A DNA stretch of 64,000 bases, taken from contig NZ_JACDXV010000008.1 in assembly GCF_015158295.1 (NCBI RefSeq), forward strand, positions 1 to 64,000. Direction: 5' to 3'. The notes below the pieces were generated by a model. That model did not search any database. It worked only from the letters and a program-made list of their open reading frames with translations, and was not told the DNA's origin. The translations under genes and the position numbers were made by a program. The DNA is from Devosia faecipullorum (GTDB lineage Bacteria; Pseudomonadota; Alphaproteobacteria; Rhizobiales; Devosiaceae). Each line of letters opens with the position of its first letter. Within the stretch, counting starts at the first letter, position 1. Positions 18,539-27,217 of this stretch are shown here, piece after piece.

Positions 18539-19048
18539 ATGACTGACCATGCGCAACATTCAGGAATGGGTCATGCGACTCATGAAGGAGGCGATCACAA
18601 GGGGCACGGGCGTCCGTATCTCATGTTCTGGATCAACATGATCCTTGGCTTGGTCGTCATGTACTTCGTCATGTTCTCGATGATCGACGGCTGGCCCGAT
18701 TTTCGGAACAACCTGAACATGTTCTACATGGCCGTGACCATGTGGGCGCCGATGGGCATTTTCATGCTAGCGACAATGCCGGGTATGTTCCCGAACCGTA
18801 GGATGAACATCGTCCTCTATCTTGCATTCGTACTGCTCACGGTGCTGTCCTTCTGGGGAACGAGAAGCCAGGCCCTAATTGACGACCGTCAGTTCGTCGA
18901 CAGCATGATCCCGCATCATTCCGGGGCCATTCTCATGTGCCGCGAGGCCGACCTCGAGGATCAGGAATTGGTCGACCTGTGCGGCGAAATCATCGAGGCG
19001 CAGCGCAGCGAGATTGAACAGATGGAAGCCATCGGCGCGAGGCTGTGA
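18539..19048 (+). CDS. Membrane-anchored DUF305 protein
   Basis: The 169-residue protein has a His-rich cytoplasmic or periplasmic start (HAQHSGMGHATHEGGDHKGHG), three hydrophobic helices (about 28-100), then the DUF305 core FVDSMIPHHSGAILMCREAD. It thus couples membrane helices to the MIPHH metal site found in the soluble DUF305 proteins at 11,736 and 26,725. The ribosome site GGAG precedes the ATG. A role in copper handling is inferred from its CueR-type promoter and neighbours. Confidence 0.88.
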   Translation: MTDHAQHSGMGHATHEGGDHKGHGRPYLMFWINMILGLVVMYFVMFSMIDGWPDFRNNLNMFYMAVTMWAPMGIFMLATMPGMFPNRRMNIVLYLAFVLLTVLSFWGTRSQALIDDRQFVDSMIPHHSGAILMCREADLEDQELVDLCGEIIEAQRSEIEQMEAIGARL

Positions 19049-19152
19049 TCGCCCCGCCATCCAACGCGACCGGAGTCTCCATATGCGTCATTCGTAATGT
19101 CGCCCGATTTTCTCTTGATAAGCAGGTCAACTGAACAGGCCATGCTGCGTCC

Positions 19153-19491
19153 GTGAAACCGATGTCGATTATCCGCCTCGCCCGCGGGCTGCTGCCCGCT
19201 TTGTGCGCTGCCATGATCCTGATGATTTCAGTGCAGGCCAACGCGACGGCTTTTGCAGCCATCGATCCACCTCCTGTGGTCGAGGGCTACGATCACCAGC
19301 ATCACGACGGCTGCGGCGGAGAACCGCTCCATGCCATAGGGTGCTGCTCCGTCGCCTTCTGTGCTCCCGATGTGGCGGCAGCGGCAGCCGAACCCTATGC
19401 TGCAAGGCATGACCACGGTCTGGATCTCGATCTTGCCGCGACCGGCGCAACTGTGCCGAAAGGTCTCTTCCGTCCTCCGCGTGTCGGCTGA
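19153..19491 (+). CDS. Small exported Cys/His-rich protein (family member C)
   Basis: The 112-residue protein starts with GTG at 19,153 (an ATG follows three codons later). It has a signal segment (LLPALCAAMILMISVQANAT), then GYDHQHHDGCGGEPLHAIGC followed by CSVAFC, and ends LFRPPRVG. Ligand pattern and Pro-Pro tail match the genes at 9,340 and 11,334. It lies between the membrane DUF305 gene and a Tat-exported L,D-transpeptidase, all on one strand. Confidence 0.65.
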   Translation: MKPMSIIRLARGLLPALCAAMILMISVQANATAFAAIDPPPVVEGYDHQHHDGCGGEPLHAIGCCSVAFCAPDVAAAAAEPYAARHDHGLDLDLAATGATVPKGLFRPPRVG

Positions 19492-19549
19492 AGCCGCGGT
19501 CCGGGCTCCGGACCGGCAATGCCAACGATCCAAGCCACGGAAGACAGAA

Positions 19550-20797
19550 ATGAAGAGAAGAGATTTCCTGCGGCTGCTGCCATTGGGTGCGGCTGCCAAG
19601 TTGCCCATGATGCAGCCTGCCCGGGCGCAGTCGCTGTGGGACATGATGAACCAGACCCGCACTCTGACAGATGCAGAGCGGGAAGCGAACAGTGCCGCCG
19701 CGATCCAAGCCATCGATACTGTCGAGCCGATCCTCAGCTACGACACGGCCAACAACCTTCAGATGGCGATTGCCCAATACGAGCCCTTCGTCGCCCGCGG
19801 CGGCTGGGAGCAGGTGCCGCAGGAAACTTACGGCGTTACCATGGGCGTCAACCGTGATGGCGTGGTGCAGCTCAAGCGGCGGCTGCTCGCCTCTGCGGAC
19901 ATGCCCATGGTGGACAGGGTCGACGATGCAATGGACGCTCCGACCGACGCCGCCTTGCGACGCTTCCAGGCTCGCCATGGCCTGCAGGTAAGCGGACAGG
20001 TCGACGAAGCCACCTGGTATGCCCTCAATGTTCCGGCCGAGACCCGACTGCACCAGCTTCGCCTCAACCTGCTACGGGTGCAGAACATGGCGTCGGCGTT
20101 GGCGGACCGCTACGTCGTGGTGAACATTCCCGCGGCCTTCATCGAGGTTGTCGAGGGCGGGATGGTGCAGCGCCGGCACACCGCTGTGGTTGGACGCATC
20201 GACCGGCAGACGCCAATCCTCAAGAGCCGCATCCACCAGATCAACTTCAATCCGTACTGGAACGTGCCCGTCTCGATCATCCGTCGCGATCTCATCAAGT
20301 ACATGAACGAGAACCCGAACTACCTGACCGAACAGAAGATCAGGATCTTCGACGGCAGCGGCAACGAGCTGCAACCGAGCCAGATCAACTGGCAGACCGA
20401 GGAAGCGGTGAACTACCGGTTCCGCCAGGATCCGGGTCCGCAGAACTCGATGGGGAACGTCAAGATCAACTTCCACAACCCTCATGCGGTCTATCTGCAC
20501 GACACGCCGACCAAGGGCCTGTTCGGGGAGAACGCCCGGTTCTATTCGTCAGGCTGCGTCCGCGTCGACCAGGTCCAGGACTTCGTCGGCTGGGTGCTAC
20601 GCGACAACGGCGACTGGGGGCCCGGCGAGGTCGCCAACGTATTCGCCACCGGCGAGCGGAAGGACGTCGAGGTGACCAACCCTCCGGAGATCCACACGAC
20701 CTACATCTCGGCGTGGGCGAACCGGAACGGGGTCGTCAGTTTCCGGGACGATGTCTACGAGTTCGACATGGCCGGCAAGGTCAGCTTCGATGCATGA
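19550..20797 (+). CDS. Tat-exported L,D-transpeptidase, YcbB-like
   Basis: The 415-residue protein starts MKRRDFLRLLPLGAAAK, a twin-arginine signal. A peptidoglycan-binding domain (ALRRFQARHGLQVSGQVDEA) near 140-165 is followed by the YkuD catalytic domain with YLHDTPTKGLF and FYSSGCVRVDQV, giving the nucleophilic Cys in SSGCVR. NFNPYWNVPVSI is typical of the YcbB (LdtD) group, which makes 3-3 crosslinks. The ATG follows a weak ribosome site. It is the second L,D-transpeptidase in the island; the first is the YafK-type lipoprotein. Crosslink remodelling under copper stress is a plausible role. Confidence 0.85.
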   Translation: MKRRDFLRLLPLGAAAKLPMMQPARAQSLWDMMNQTRTLTDAEREANSAAAIQAIDTVEPILSYDTANNLQMAIAQYEPFVARGGWEQVPQETYGVTMGVNRDGVVQLKRRLLASADMPMVDRVDDAMDAPTDAALRRFQARHGLQVSGQVDEATWYALNVPAETRLHQLRLNLLRVQNMASALADRYVVVNIPAAFIEVVEGGMVQRRHTAVVGRIDRQTPILKSRIHQINFNPYWNVPVSIIRRDLIKYMNENPNYLTEQKIRIFDGSGNELQPSQINWQTEEAVNYRFRQDPGPQNSMGNVKINFHNPHAVYLHDTPTKGLFGENARFYSSGCVRVDQVQDFVGWVLRDNGDWGPGEVANVFATGERKDVEVTNPPEIHTTYISAWANRNGVVSFRDDVYEFDMAGKVSFDA

Positions 20798-21080
20798 CGT
20801 CCTGGGGGTCGGGGAGAAGCTGACGATCGGGATCGCCGTAATGGCCTGCGACGGCTGCGTCCAGGTGCTGGAGAACGCGGTCAATCGGCTCCCGGGCATC
20901 GCCTATGTCGGAGTTTCGCTGAGCGGCGCAAGCATGACCGTCCGCAGTGGCGAGGGGTTCGACCTCGCCGACTTGTTCGGTTGCGTGAAGGCTCTCGGCT
21001 ACGAAGTGTCGGAAGCCGGGAAGGCGTTTCCCGGCACCTCGACGGACTGCCCCTGTCGAGCACGCGCCGGAGCGAGGTGA
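20790..21080 (+). CDS. HMA-like protein with CDGC site
   Basis: The 96-residue protein overlaps the end of the transpeptidase gene. It reads MHDVLGVGEKLTIGIAVMAC followed by DGC, giving Cys20 and Cys23 in an HMA-type position. The predicted fold (beta-alpha-beta-beta-alpha-beta) continues with SGASMTVRSGEGFD and ALGYEVSEAG. The C-terminus adds a second Cys pair (DCPCRARAGAR). The motif is MACDGC rather than GMTCxxC, so metal binding may differ. Probably a metal chaperone. Confidence 0.65.
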   Translation: MHDVLGVGEKLTIGIAVMACDGCVQVLENAVNRLPGIAYVGVSLSGASMTVRSGEGFDLADLFGCVKALGYEVSEAGKAFPGTSTDCPCRARAGAR

Positions 21081-21141
21081 CGTGACCAGATCTATAGAGC
21101 GGTTGCGAGATAGGTAAATCGCGGAACGTGAACTTCGTGCA

Positions 21142-22347
21142 CTAACGAGCTGGCATCACTGATCTTGACGGACAGCAGCGACGCCGCACTTCGGCGAACA
21201 CCGCGACGCAGCAGGTGCCGGCGCCAGCTAAGACCCAGAGCGATGGCTCCGGTCCGATAGTGCCGAGGGAGATCGACAAGGCGAATGGCGCCAATGCGGA
21301 CAGCCCCAGCCTTCCCATGCCGATCCAGCCCAGCCGTTTCCCGAAACCTGCCTTGCCGAAGATCGCCAATGGCAGCGTCCCGGAGACGATGCTGAAGAGC
21401 CCGCTGCCGATACCGAAAACCACCGCGAAGGCAATGGCGCCAGTAGTTGAGGGGGCGGATAGCGCTAACGCACCCAACGCCAGCGGCATTGTGACTGCCG
21501 AGACCACTGCCAAGACCGTAGCAGGAAGGTTCTGGCCGAAGGCCATGTTGATCAATCGACTTGCCACCTGGGCAGGACCGAGCAGCGAGGCGACCCACAC
21601 GCCGGCTGTGCCCAGCCCCAGCAGGCCAAGCATGGGCACCATATGGAACAATGTCGCCGCCGAAACGAAGCCGGCGAGCGAGAAACCAAGGACGATGAGG
21701 ACGAACACGAGGTTTCCGTTCTCGACCGATATCGGCATCGGGGCAGCGACCGTTTCGGGCGGACGACCCGCTGCGATCCGTGCGAAGCGGGATAGCCACA
21801 GGTGCAGCGGGAGGCAGACGGCGAGGTTCAGGCCGGCGAAGAGGAAGTAGACCTGGTGCCAGTCCGTGGCTTGCAGCAGCCAAGTGGTCAGTGGCCAGAA
21901 GATCGTCGAGGCAAAGCCGGCGATGAGGGTCAGGTAGGTGATGCTGCGCTGCGCGCGTGAGCCCGTCGTCTGGGCGAGGAATGCGAACGCGGTGGAATAG
22001 AGCACGAAGGCCGACGCAAGTTCGACGAGGATCACGCCAGCCAGGAAGGCCATGGCGCTCCCTGCCAGCCCGCAAGTCGCAAGCGCCGCAGCGGCACCGA
22101 TCGAGCCGATCGACATGACCTTGCCGGCACCGACCCGATCTGCCAGCCCGCCCGCCCATGGCGAGACGAGCCCACCGGCGAGCAGTGCGAGGGAGATGCA
22201 GCCGTAGATCCACTCCACTGGCACCTGCAGGTCGCCGGCGACGTTCGGGGCAAGAATGCTGAAGCTGTAATAGAGGGTGCCATACCCGATAATCTGGGTG
22301 ATGCCGAGAGCCCAGATGGCGCCGGCGTTGGATTGGGTATCGGCCAT
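21142..22347 (-). CDS. arsK: MFS transporter of the arsenic operon, probably ArsK
   Basis: The 401-residue protein has 12 hydrophobic segments and begins MADTQSNAGAIWALGITQII. It is the last gene of the arsenic operon, 6 nt after arsH. The MFS exporter in the same position in Agrobacterium-type operons is ArsK, which exports arsenite, trivalent antimony and organoarsenicals. The assignment rests mainly on this context and general MFS appearance; the C-terminal Cys pair (AGAGTCCVAVF) could be relevant to trivalent arsenicals. Another MFS function is possible. Confidence 0.75.
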   Translation of the reverse strand: MADTQSNAGAIWALGITQIIGYGTLYYSFSILAPNVAGDLQVPVEWIYGCISLALLAGGLVSPWAGGLADRVGAGKVMSIGSIGAAAALATCGLAGSAMAFLAGVILVELASAFVLYSTAFAFLAQTTGSRAQRSITYLTLIAGFASTIFWPLTTWLLQATDWHQVYFLFAGLNLAVCLPLHLWLSRFARIAAGRPPETVAAPMPISVENGNLVFVLIVLGFSLAGFVSAATLFHMVPMLGLLGLGTAGVWVASLLGPAQVASRLINMAFGQNLPATVLAVVSAVTMPLALGALALSAPSTTGAIAFAVVFGIGSGLFSIVSGTLPLAIFGKAGFGKRLGWIGMGRLGLSALAPFALSISLGTIGPEPSLWVLAGAGTCCVAVFAEVRRRCCPSRSVMPAR

Positions 22348-22353
22348 CGTATC

Positions 22354-23079
22354 CTAGATCGACTTGAGGCCGACCCGCTCCTCGAGCTTGGCTGCCGCTT
22401 CCTTGCGCTCGCTATAGCGGGAGGTCAGGTAGCCGGATACGCCGCGGTTGATCAGCGTGAACTTCACCAGCTCCTCCATAACGTCGATGACCCTATCGTA
22501 GTAGGATGACGGTTTCATGCGACCGTCCTCATCGAACTCTTGGAAGGCCTTTGCGACCGAGGACTGGTTGGGGATGGTCACCATCCGCATCCAGCGTCCG
22601 AGAATGCGCATTTGGTTGACGGCGTTGAAGGACTGGGAGCCACCCGACACCTGCATGACCGCCAGAGTTCGACCCTGCGTGGGCCGAATGGCGCCGCCAG
22701 GGAGCGGTATCCAGTCGATCTGCGACTTCAACACCGCGCTCATCGCGCCATGACGTTCCGGCGATGTCCAAACCTGGCCTTCCGACCACAGCATCATCTC
22801 GCGGAGTTCCTGCACCTTGGGGTGGGTATCTGGAGCATCGTTGGGCAGCGGTAGGCCATTTGCGTGGAAGATCCGGACTTCGGCACCGAATGCCTCAAGG
22901 AGGCGTGCGGCTTCCAGGGTCAGGAATCGGCTGTAGGAGCGTTCCCGTAGCGACCCGTAGAGCATCAGAATGCGTGGTTTGTGGTCGAGGGCAGGAGCGA
23001 CGAGCTGGCCGAAGTCGGGAACCTGGAAGGCTGCAGGCAGGACGTTGGGCAAGTTAGACAAGCCGTTTCCCTTCGGCAT
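22354..23079 (-). CDS. arsH: ArsH, NADPH-dependent FMN reductase
   Basis: The 241-residue flavoprotein shows the FMN-binding loop [16 protein letters not shown] and [14 protein letters not shown] typical of ArsH, which oxidises trivalent organoarsenicals. Length is normal. It overlaps the upstream arsC by 26 nt, and arsK follows after 6 nt, so all are cotranscribed. Confidence 0.92.
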   Translation of the reverse strand: MPKGNGLSNLPNVLPAAFQVPDFGQLVAPALDHKPRILMLYGSLRERSYSRFLTLEAARLLEAFGAEVRIFHANGLPLPNDAPDTHPKVQELREMMLWSEGQVWTSPERHGAMSAVLKSQIDWIPLPGGAIRPTQGRTLAVMQVSGGSQSFNAVNQMRILGRWMRMVTIPNQSSVAKAFQEFDEDGRMKPSSYYDRVIDVMEELVKFTLINRGVSGYLTSRYSERKEAAAKLEERVGLKSI

Positions 23080-23476
23080 CGATGATGACCTCGCCGTCCT
23101 CCTTGGTGAACGGCCCGATATCGGGGTTCTCGAGGATATCGAGCACGACTTCGGATGGCCGGCAGAGGCGGGTGCCCACCGGGGTCTCCACGAACGGACG
23201 GTTGAGCAGGATCGGCTGCGCTTCTATGGCTTCGAGCAGGTCCTCGTCGGTCTTGGCCGGGTCACCCAAGCCGAGTTCCTCGTACGGGGTATCCTTCTTG
23301 CGGAGGGCATCACGCAGGCTGATGCCGGCGGCGGAGACCAGTTCCAAGATGCGATCGCGGCTTGGCGGCGTCTTGAGGTATTCGATCACCGTCGCTTCGA
23401 CGCCGCTTTGACGGATCATGGCCAAGGTGTTGCGGGACGTGCCGCAATCGGGGTTGTGGTAGATGGTGACGCTCAT
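23054..23476 (-). CDS. arsC: Glutaredoxin-coupled arsenate reductase
   Basis: The 140-residue protein begins [20 protein letters not shown], placing the catalytic Cys11 as in plasmid R773 ArsC, with [15 protein letters not shown] further on. It reduces arsenate with glutathione and glutaredoxin. It overlaps acr3 by 4 nt. The same operon also encodes the other arsenate reductase type (24,964-25,491). Confidence 0.93.
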   Translation of the reverse strand: MSVTIYHNPDCGTSRNTLAMIRQSGVEATVIEYLKTPPSRDRILELVSAAGISLRDALRKKDTPYEELGLGDPAKTDEDLLEAIEAQPILLNRPFVETPVGTRLCRPSEVVLDILENPDIGPFTKEDGEVIIDAEGKRLV

Positions 23477-24534
23477 TCGGCGGCCCTCGTTTCTGTGTTG
23501 TGTCGAACGGCTGCGCCGCGCTCGTACCAGCCCTTGCTACGGTTCACGATCCAGACCACCGACAGCATGACCGGCACTTCGACCAGCACGCCGACCACGG
23601 TGGCCAACGCGGCCCCGGAGTTGAAGCCGAAGAGGGCAATGGCAGCCGCAACCGCGAGTTCGAAGAAGTTGGAAGCGCCAATCAGTGCCGAGGGCCCGGC
23701 GACGCAGTGCTGCTCCCCGGAGACCCTGTTCAGGAAGTAAGCCAAGCCCGAGTTGAGGTAGACCTGGATCAGGATGGGCACGGCCAGCAGCAGGATAACC
23801 ATGGGCTGGGCGATGATCTGCTCGCCCTGGAAGCCGAAGAGCATGACGAGGGTCAGCAGCAGCGCGGCGATCGAGATCGGCTGCAGGACGGCCAGCACCT
23901 TGTTCATGGCGTCGATGCCGCCATTGGCAAGCAGCCACCTGCGATAGAGCTGCGCAGCAATCACCGGCACGACGATGTAGAGCCCGACTGAGAGCAGCAG
24001 CGTGTCCCAGGGAACGGTGATGGCAGAAAGGCCGAGCAGCAGGCCGACGATCGGCGCAAAGGCGACGACCATGATGGCGTCGTTGAGGGCGACTTGGCTC
24101 AGGGTGAAGTGGGGTTCGCCCCGGACCAGGTTTGACCAGACGAACACCATGGCGGTGCACGGCGCTGCGGCCAGGATGATGAGGCCCGCGACATAGCTGT
24201 CGATCTGCGTCTCCGGCAGCAGTGGTCGGAACAGCCCGCCGATGAAGAGCCAGCCTAGAAGGGCCATTGAGAACGGCTTGATTGCCCAGTTGATGAAGAC
24301 GGTGACGCCGATGCCGCGCCAGTATGCGCCCACCTGCCGAAGGCTCATGAAGTCGATGCGGACGAGCATGGGGATGATCATCAGCCAGATGAGGACCGCC
24401 ATGGGTGTGTTGACCTGGGCGTATTCGAAGGAGCCCAGGCTTTGGAAAACAGCAGGGAAGAAGTGGCCGGCAGCAATGCCGACGACGATGCAGATGGCGA
24501 CCCACAAGGTCAGGTAGCGTTCGAAAATGGACAT
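23473..24534 (-). CDS. acr3: ACR3-family arsenite efflux transporter
   Basis: The 353-residue protein starts MSIFERYLTLWVAICIVVGI and has ten hydrophobic helices. AAPCTAMVFVWSNLVRGEP carries the Cys essential in ACR3. It exports arsenite. The start at 24,534 gives the usual N-terminus; an earlier ATG at 24,648 would run into arsN. It overlaps the downstream arsC. Confidence 0.94.
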   Translation of the reverse strand: MSIFERYLTLWVAICIVVGIAAGHFFPAVFQSLGSFEYAQVNTPMAVLIWLMIIPMLVRIDFMSLRQVGAYWRGIGVTVFINWAIKPFSMALLGWLFIGGLFRPLLPETQIDSYVAGLIILAAAPCTAMVFVWSNLVRGEPHFTLSQVALNDAIMVVAFAPIVGLLLGLSAITVPWDTLLLSVGLYIVVPVIAAQLYRRWLLANGGIDAMNKVLAVLQPISIAALLLTLVMLFGFQGEQIIAQPMVILLLAVPILIQVYLNSGLAYFLNRVSGEQHCVAGPSALIGASNFFELAVAAAIALFGFNSGAALATVVGVLVEVPVMLSVVWIVNRSKGWYERGAAVRHNTETRAAE

Positions 24535-24541
24535 GGGAAAC

Positions 24542-24967
24542 CTAGATGGCGCAAAACAGCATCGGTGCGGATGAGCAGATGGAAGAGGCTTGGCGCGTCC
24601 TGAGGATCGCGGAAGGTGCGTCCTCACGGTCGATGACCTCGAAGCCAAGATGCTTGAAGAAGTCGGCTGCCGTGGTGGTCAGCAGGTACGCTCGCGTGCC
24701 GCCGGCATTGGAGATTTCACGAAGCATGCCCTCGGCCACCGTACGCCCGGCGCCAGTGCCCCGGCTTTCCTGCGGCACGACAACGGATCGAAGAAGGGCG
24801 TCCTCGCCGTAGAGCTCGAAGCCGCCGAAACCGAGAAGCCGACCGCCCCGCTCGAAGCGGAAGAACGACCGGTCAGGTTCACCAACATCGTCGGTGGGAA
24901 GCTTTGCTTCGGTGAGAGCGGCGAGGAACTTCGGATCATCCCCCGGTATGGGGGTCGAGCTGATCAT
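24542..24967 (-). CDS. arsN2: GNAT acetyltransferase ArsN2-like
   Basis: The 141-residue GNAT protein (VVVPQESRGTGAGRTVAEGM is the acetyl-CoA loop; TTTAADFFKHLGF is typical of ArsN-type proteins) overlaps arsC by 4 nt and precedes acr3. ArsN proteins acetylate organoarsenicals such as phosphinothricin-like compounds. The C-terminus contains Cys residues (SSICSSAPMLFCAI). Confidence 0.85.
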   Translation of the reverse strand: MISSTPIPGDDPKFLAALTEAKLPTDDVGEPDRSFFRFERGGRLLGFGGFELYGEDALLRSVVVPQESRGTGAGRTVAEGMLREISNAGGTRAYLLTTTAADFFKHLGFEVIDREDAPSAILRTRQASSICSSAPMLFCAI

Positions 24968-25491
24968 GCGACCTTGGACGACTTGGTGGTCGTTCCGTCC
25001 ATGGCGCCAATGCCTTCAAGCTTCGAGTTCAATGCCATACGATCGATGCTGGCGATCGGCAGGTTGATGAACGCGCCGATCCGGTTGCGCAAATAGCGCA
25101 TGGCATCATCGAAGGCGGCACGTTGCTTGAACTCCGGTCCGTCAACTGCAGCAGGGTCTTCGATGCCCCAGTGGGCGGTCATCGGCTGACCGGGCCAAAT
25201 CGGACAGACTTCGCCGGCAGCGTTGTCGCAGACCGTGAAGATGAAATCCATCTTGGGTGCATCCGGGGCGGCGAACTCATCCCAAGCCTTCGAGCGAAGG
25301 CCATCCGTCGGAATGCCAACCTTGGCCAGCGTCTCCAGCGTCATCGGATGAACCGATTCTTTGGGCGTCGAGCCCGCGGAGTATGCCTGAAAACGGCCTT
25401 GGCCCACATGATTGAGGATCGCCTCGCCCAAGATCGAGCGGGCAGAATTGCCGGTGCAGAGGAACAGGACATTGTAGACGCGGTCAGGCAT
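24964..25491 (-). CDS. arsC: Thioredoxin-coupled arsenate reductase (LMW phosphatase fold)
   Basis: The 175-residue protein begins MPDRVYNVLFLCTGNSARSI with the CX5R loop (Cys12, Arg18) of low-molecular-weight phosphatases and the resolving pair VCDNAAGEVCPIW. It reduces arsenate with thioredoxin. The start at 25,491 is chosen for the usual N-terminus; it overlaps arsR by 8 nt. Confidence 0.92.
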   Translation of the reverse strand: MPDRVYNVLFLCTGNSARSILGEAILNHVGQGRFQAYSAGSTPKESVHPMTLETLAKVGIPTDGLRSKAWDEFAAPDAPKMDFIFTVCDNAAGEVCPIWPGQPMTAHWGIEDPAAVDGPEFKQRAAFDDAMRYLRNRIGAFINLPIASIDRMALNSKLEGIGAMDGTTTKSSKVA

Positions 25492-25840
25492 GGCTCGACT
25501 CCTTTGGTGGGCAACAAGGGGTGAACTCGGCGACGAGAGGCTCGCACAGCTCCGGTCGACCACCGCAGCAGTCTTGCACTAGAAAGCTCGCAATCTCTCG
25601 AACACGATCAACGACGGCACGATAAACGATCGAACGACTGTGACGCTCGGACTCGATCAGGCCGGCACGGGTTAGTACGCCCAGGTGCGACGACATCGTG
25701 TTCTGTGGCACCTCTAGGCGGCGCGCGATTTCCCCTGCCGGTAGACCTTCAGGCTCGTGTTCCATGAGCAAGCGGAAGGTATCCAGACGGGTCGACTGCG
25801 ATAGTGCAGCGAAGACTTCGATTGCATGTGTTGATTCCAT
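25484..25840 (-). CDS. arsR: ArsR arsenite-responsive repressor
   Basis: The 118-residue winged-helix repressor has the DNA-binding helix MSSHLGVLTRAGLI and Cys91, Cys92 and Cys99 in DCCGGRPELC, the C-terminal arsenite site pattern of the Acidithiobacillus-type ArsR. Two more Cys (109, 110) follow. It is the first gene of the operon, with an operator-like dyad directly upstream. Confidence 0.94.
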   Translation of the reverse strand: MESTHAIEVFAALSQSTRLDTFRLLMEHEPEGLPAGEIARRLEVPQNTMSSHLGVLTRAGLIESERHSRSIVYRAVVDRVREIASFLVQDCCGGRPELCEPLVAEFTPCCPPKESSHA

Positions 25841-25842
25841 AT

Positions 25843-25858
25843 ATCCAAAATTATGGAT
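25843..25858. promoter_or_regulatory. arsR: ArsR-type operator
   Basis: ATCCA-aaatta-TGGAT is a perfect 5-bp dyad with a 6-bp AT-rich centre, 2 bp upstream of the arsR start. Position and AT content fit an ArsR-family operator. Confidence 0.65.
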
Positions 25859-25952
25859 TTATCATTCGCTGTCAAGATAAGGTTTTTGCCGCGTCTTATG
25901 CAGGGCGCGGAAGCTTCAGCACTGCCACGGCTAACAGCCGGGGCGATGAGAC

Positions 25953-26066
25953 ATGACCACGCGCAGCATCAAACCTGGTAACATGCCAGACGGGCGTTGG
26001 CTCGACCCGGTATTGCCTAAAGGTTACTTGCGCGATCATACGCGGGACCGACGCGCGGAGGAGTAG
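25953..26066 (+). CDS. Possible 37-residue ORF coupled to the next gene
   Basis: ATG 25,953 opens a frame MTTRSIKPGNMPDGRWLDPV ... ending GAGGAGTAG at 26,066. Its stop lies inside the GGAGGAG ribosome site of the next gene, so its translation could be coupled. No homology is recognised. Confidence 0.35.
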   Translation: MTTRSIKPGNMPDGRWLDPVLPKGYLRDHTRDRRAEE

Positions 26067-26071
26067 CAACG

Positions 26072-26649
26072 GTGTTTCGTCCCGAACTGTCGAAGGAACA
26101 GCTCCTCGAGATCATCGGCGCCATGTCGGAGGACGATGTGGCTCGATTTCTTTATTGCCAGGAGATGGCCGGTACCTATTGGCGGTTGGCAAGTTCGAGG
26201 ACATGCTGATCAGCGCCATGCAGATGTGCGACCGGCTCAAGGTGCAGCACAGGCTCGGTGAAGACGCCGACCGGTGGGACAGGTTCGTGGCAAAACGGGC
26301 CGCGCTTCAAGGTTCTACCTTGGGGTCCCTCATCAAGGTGCTCGAAAAACATGGGATCGCGACGGACGACATCAGGTACCTGAAGTGGATCAAGGACAAG
26401 CGCGACTACTTCGTACACCGCCTCTTCCATGAAGGGGTGTGGCCCGGCGACTTGGACGGGGAAGACTGCCGATTCATGAGCAGGCGTTTGCTGTCCATAC
26501 AGCTTTGGCTCGCCCGGGCGGAACGCCGGATCTGGATCATCTTCGAACGCGCCGGGCTCCTGACCCTCGATCGCTTGGACGACGGCGGGTTTCTCGCGAT
26601 GAACTCCGGCCTGGAAGACCTGCTCCGCGGTGACGAAGACGAGTCATAA
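26072..26649 (+). pseudogene. Hypothetical protein with an apparent frameshift
   Basis: GTG 26,072 follows GGAGGAG and opens MFRPELSKEQLLEIIGAMSE ... QEMAGTYWRLA, which ends at TGA 26,207. An overlapping second frame continues AVGKFEDMLISAMQMCDRLK ... to 26,649. Joined near 26,185 they form a helical protein of about 190 residues with KWIKDKRDYFVHRLFHEG (a possible HEPN-like RxxxxH element). No function is known. Either a small indel broke the gene, or the second frame is used alone. Confidence 0.55.
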
Positions 26650-26724
26650 TGACCGCCATCGAACCCAACTACCTCGCGAGGCGGCGTTCGATGGCGATCA
26701 ACCCGTCACGATCGTCTTACAAGC

Positions 26725-27177
26725 CTATCCGGAAGCGCCTTCGCCCGAGAGCCAGCCCAGCATTTCGGAAATTTCTGATTCCTGCGCGTCGATGATCTTC
26801 TGCGCCATCTCCTTGGCCCAGGCATTGTCCCCATGTTCAAGCTCGGCCTTGGCCATGTTGATGGCGCTCTGGTGGTGCGGGATCATGGCGCAGACGAATG
26901 CCACGTCGATGTCCTCGACCATGCCTGCTCGCATCATGAGCCGGTTGTTCTCGTCCATTCCCGCCATCAGGTCAGAATGTGGCTGGTCCATCTCGTGATC
27001 CATATCCATCGGTGCCGATGCAGGAGCTTCCGCGGACAGGCAGATCTCGGGCAATTGGGCCACCGATGGCATGTCGACAGGTGCGGCAGCGGTGCCGTGA
27101 CCGGCATGTGCATCCTGCGCCAATGACGGCAATGTCGACATGCCGAGGACGGCAAGGGCGATAATGGTGTGCTTCAT
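26725..27177 (-). CDS. DUF305 periplasmic copper-binding protein
   Basis: The 150-residue protein has a signal peptide ending SLAQD, a Met/Asp/His-rich centre (PMDMDHEMDQPHSDLM) and the core AFVCAMIPHHQSAINMAKAE. It is a close paralogue of the gene at 11,736. It lies 40 nt downstream of the glutaredoxin-MauE gene on the same strand and shares its CueR-like promoter. Confidence 0.9.
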   Translation of the reverse strand: MKHTIIALAVLGMSTLPSLAQDAHAGHGTAAAPVDMPSVAQLPEICLSAEAPASAPMDMDHEMDQPHSDLMAGMDENNRLMMRAGMVEDIDVAFVCAMIPHHQSAINMAKAELEHGDNAWAKEMAQKIIDAQESEISEMLGWLSGEGASG

Positions 27178-27217
27178 CGTTGGTCTCCGTTGTTCAAAGG
27201 GGGCGCGTGCGGTGTGG

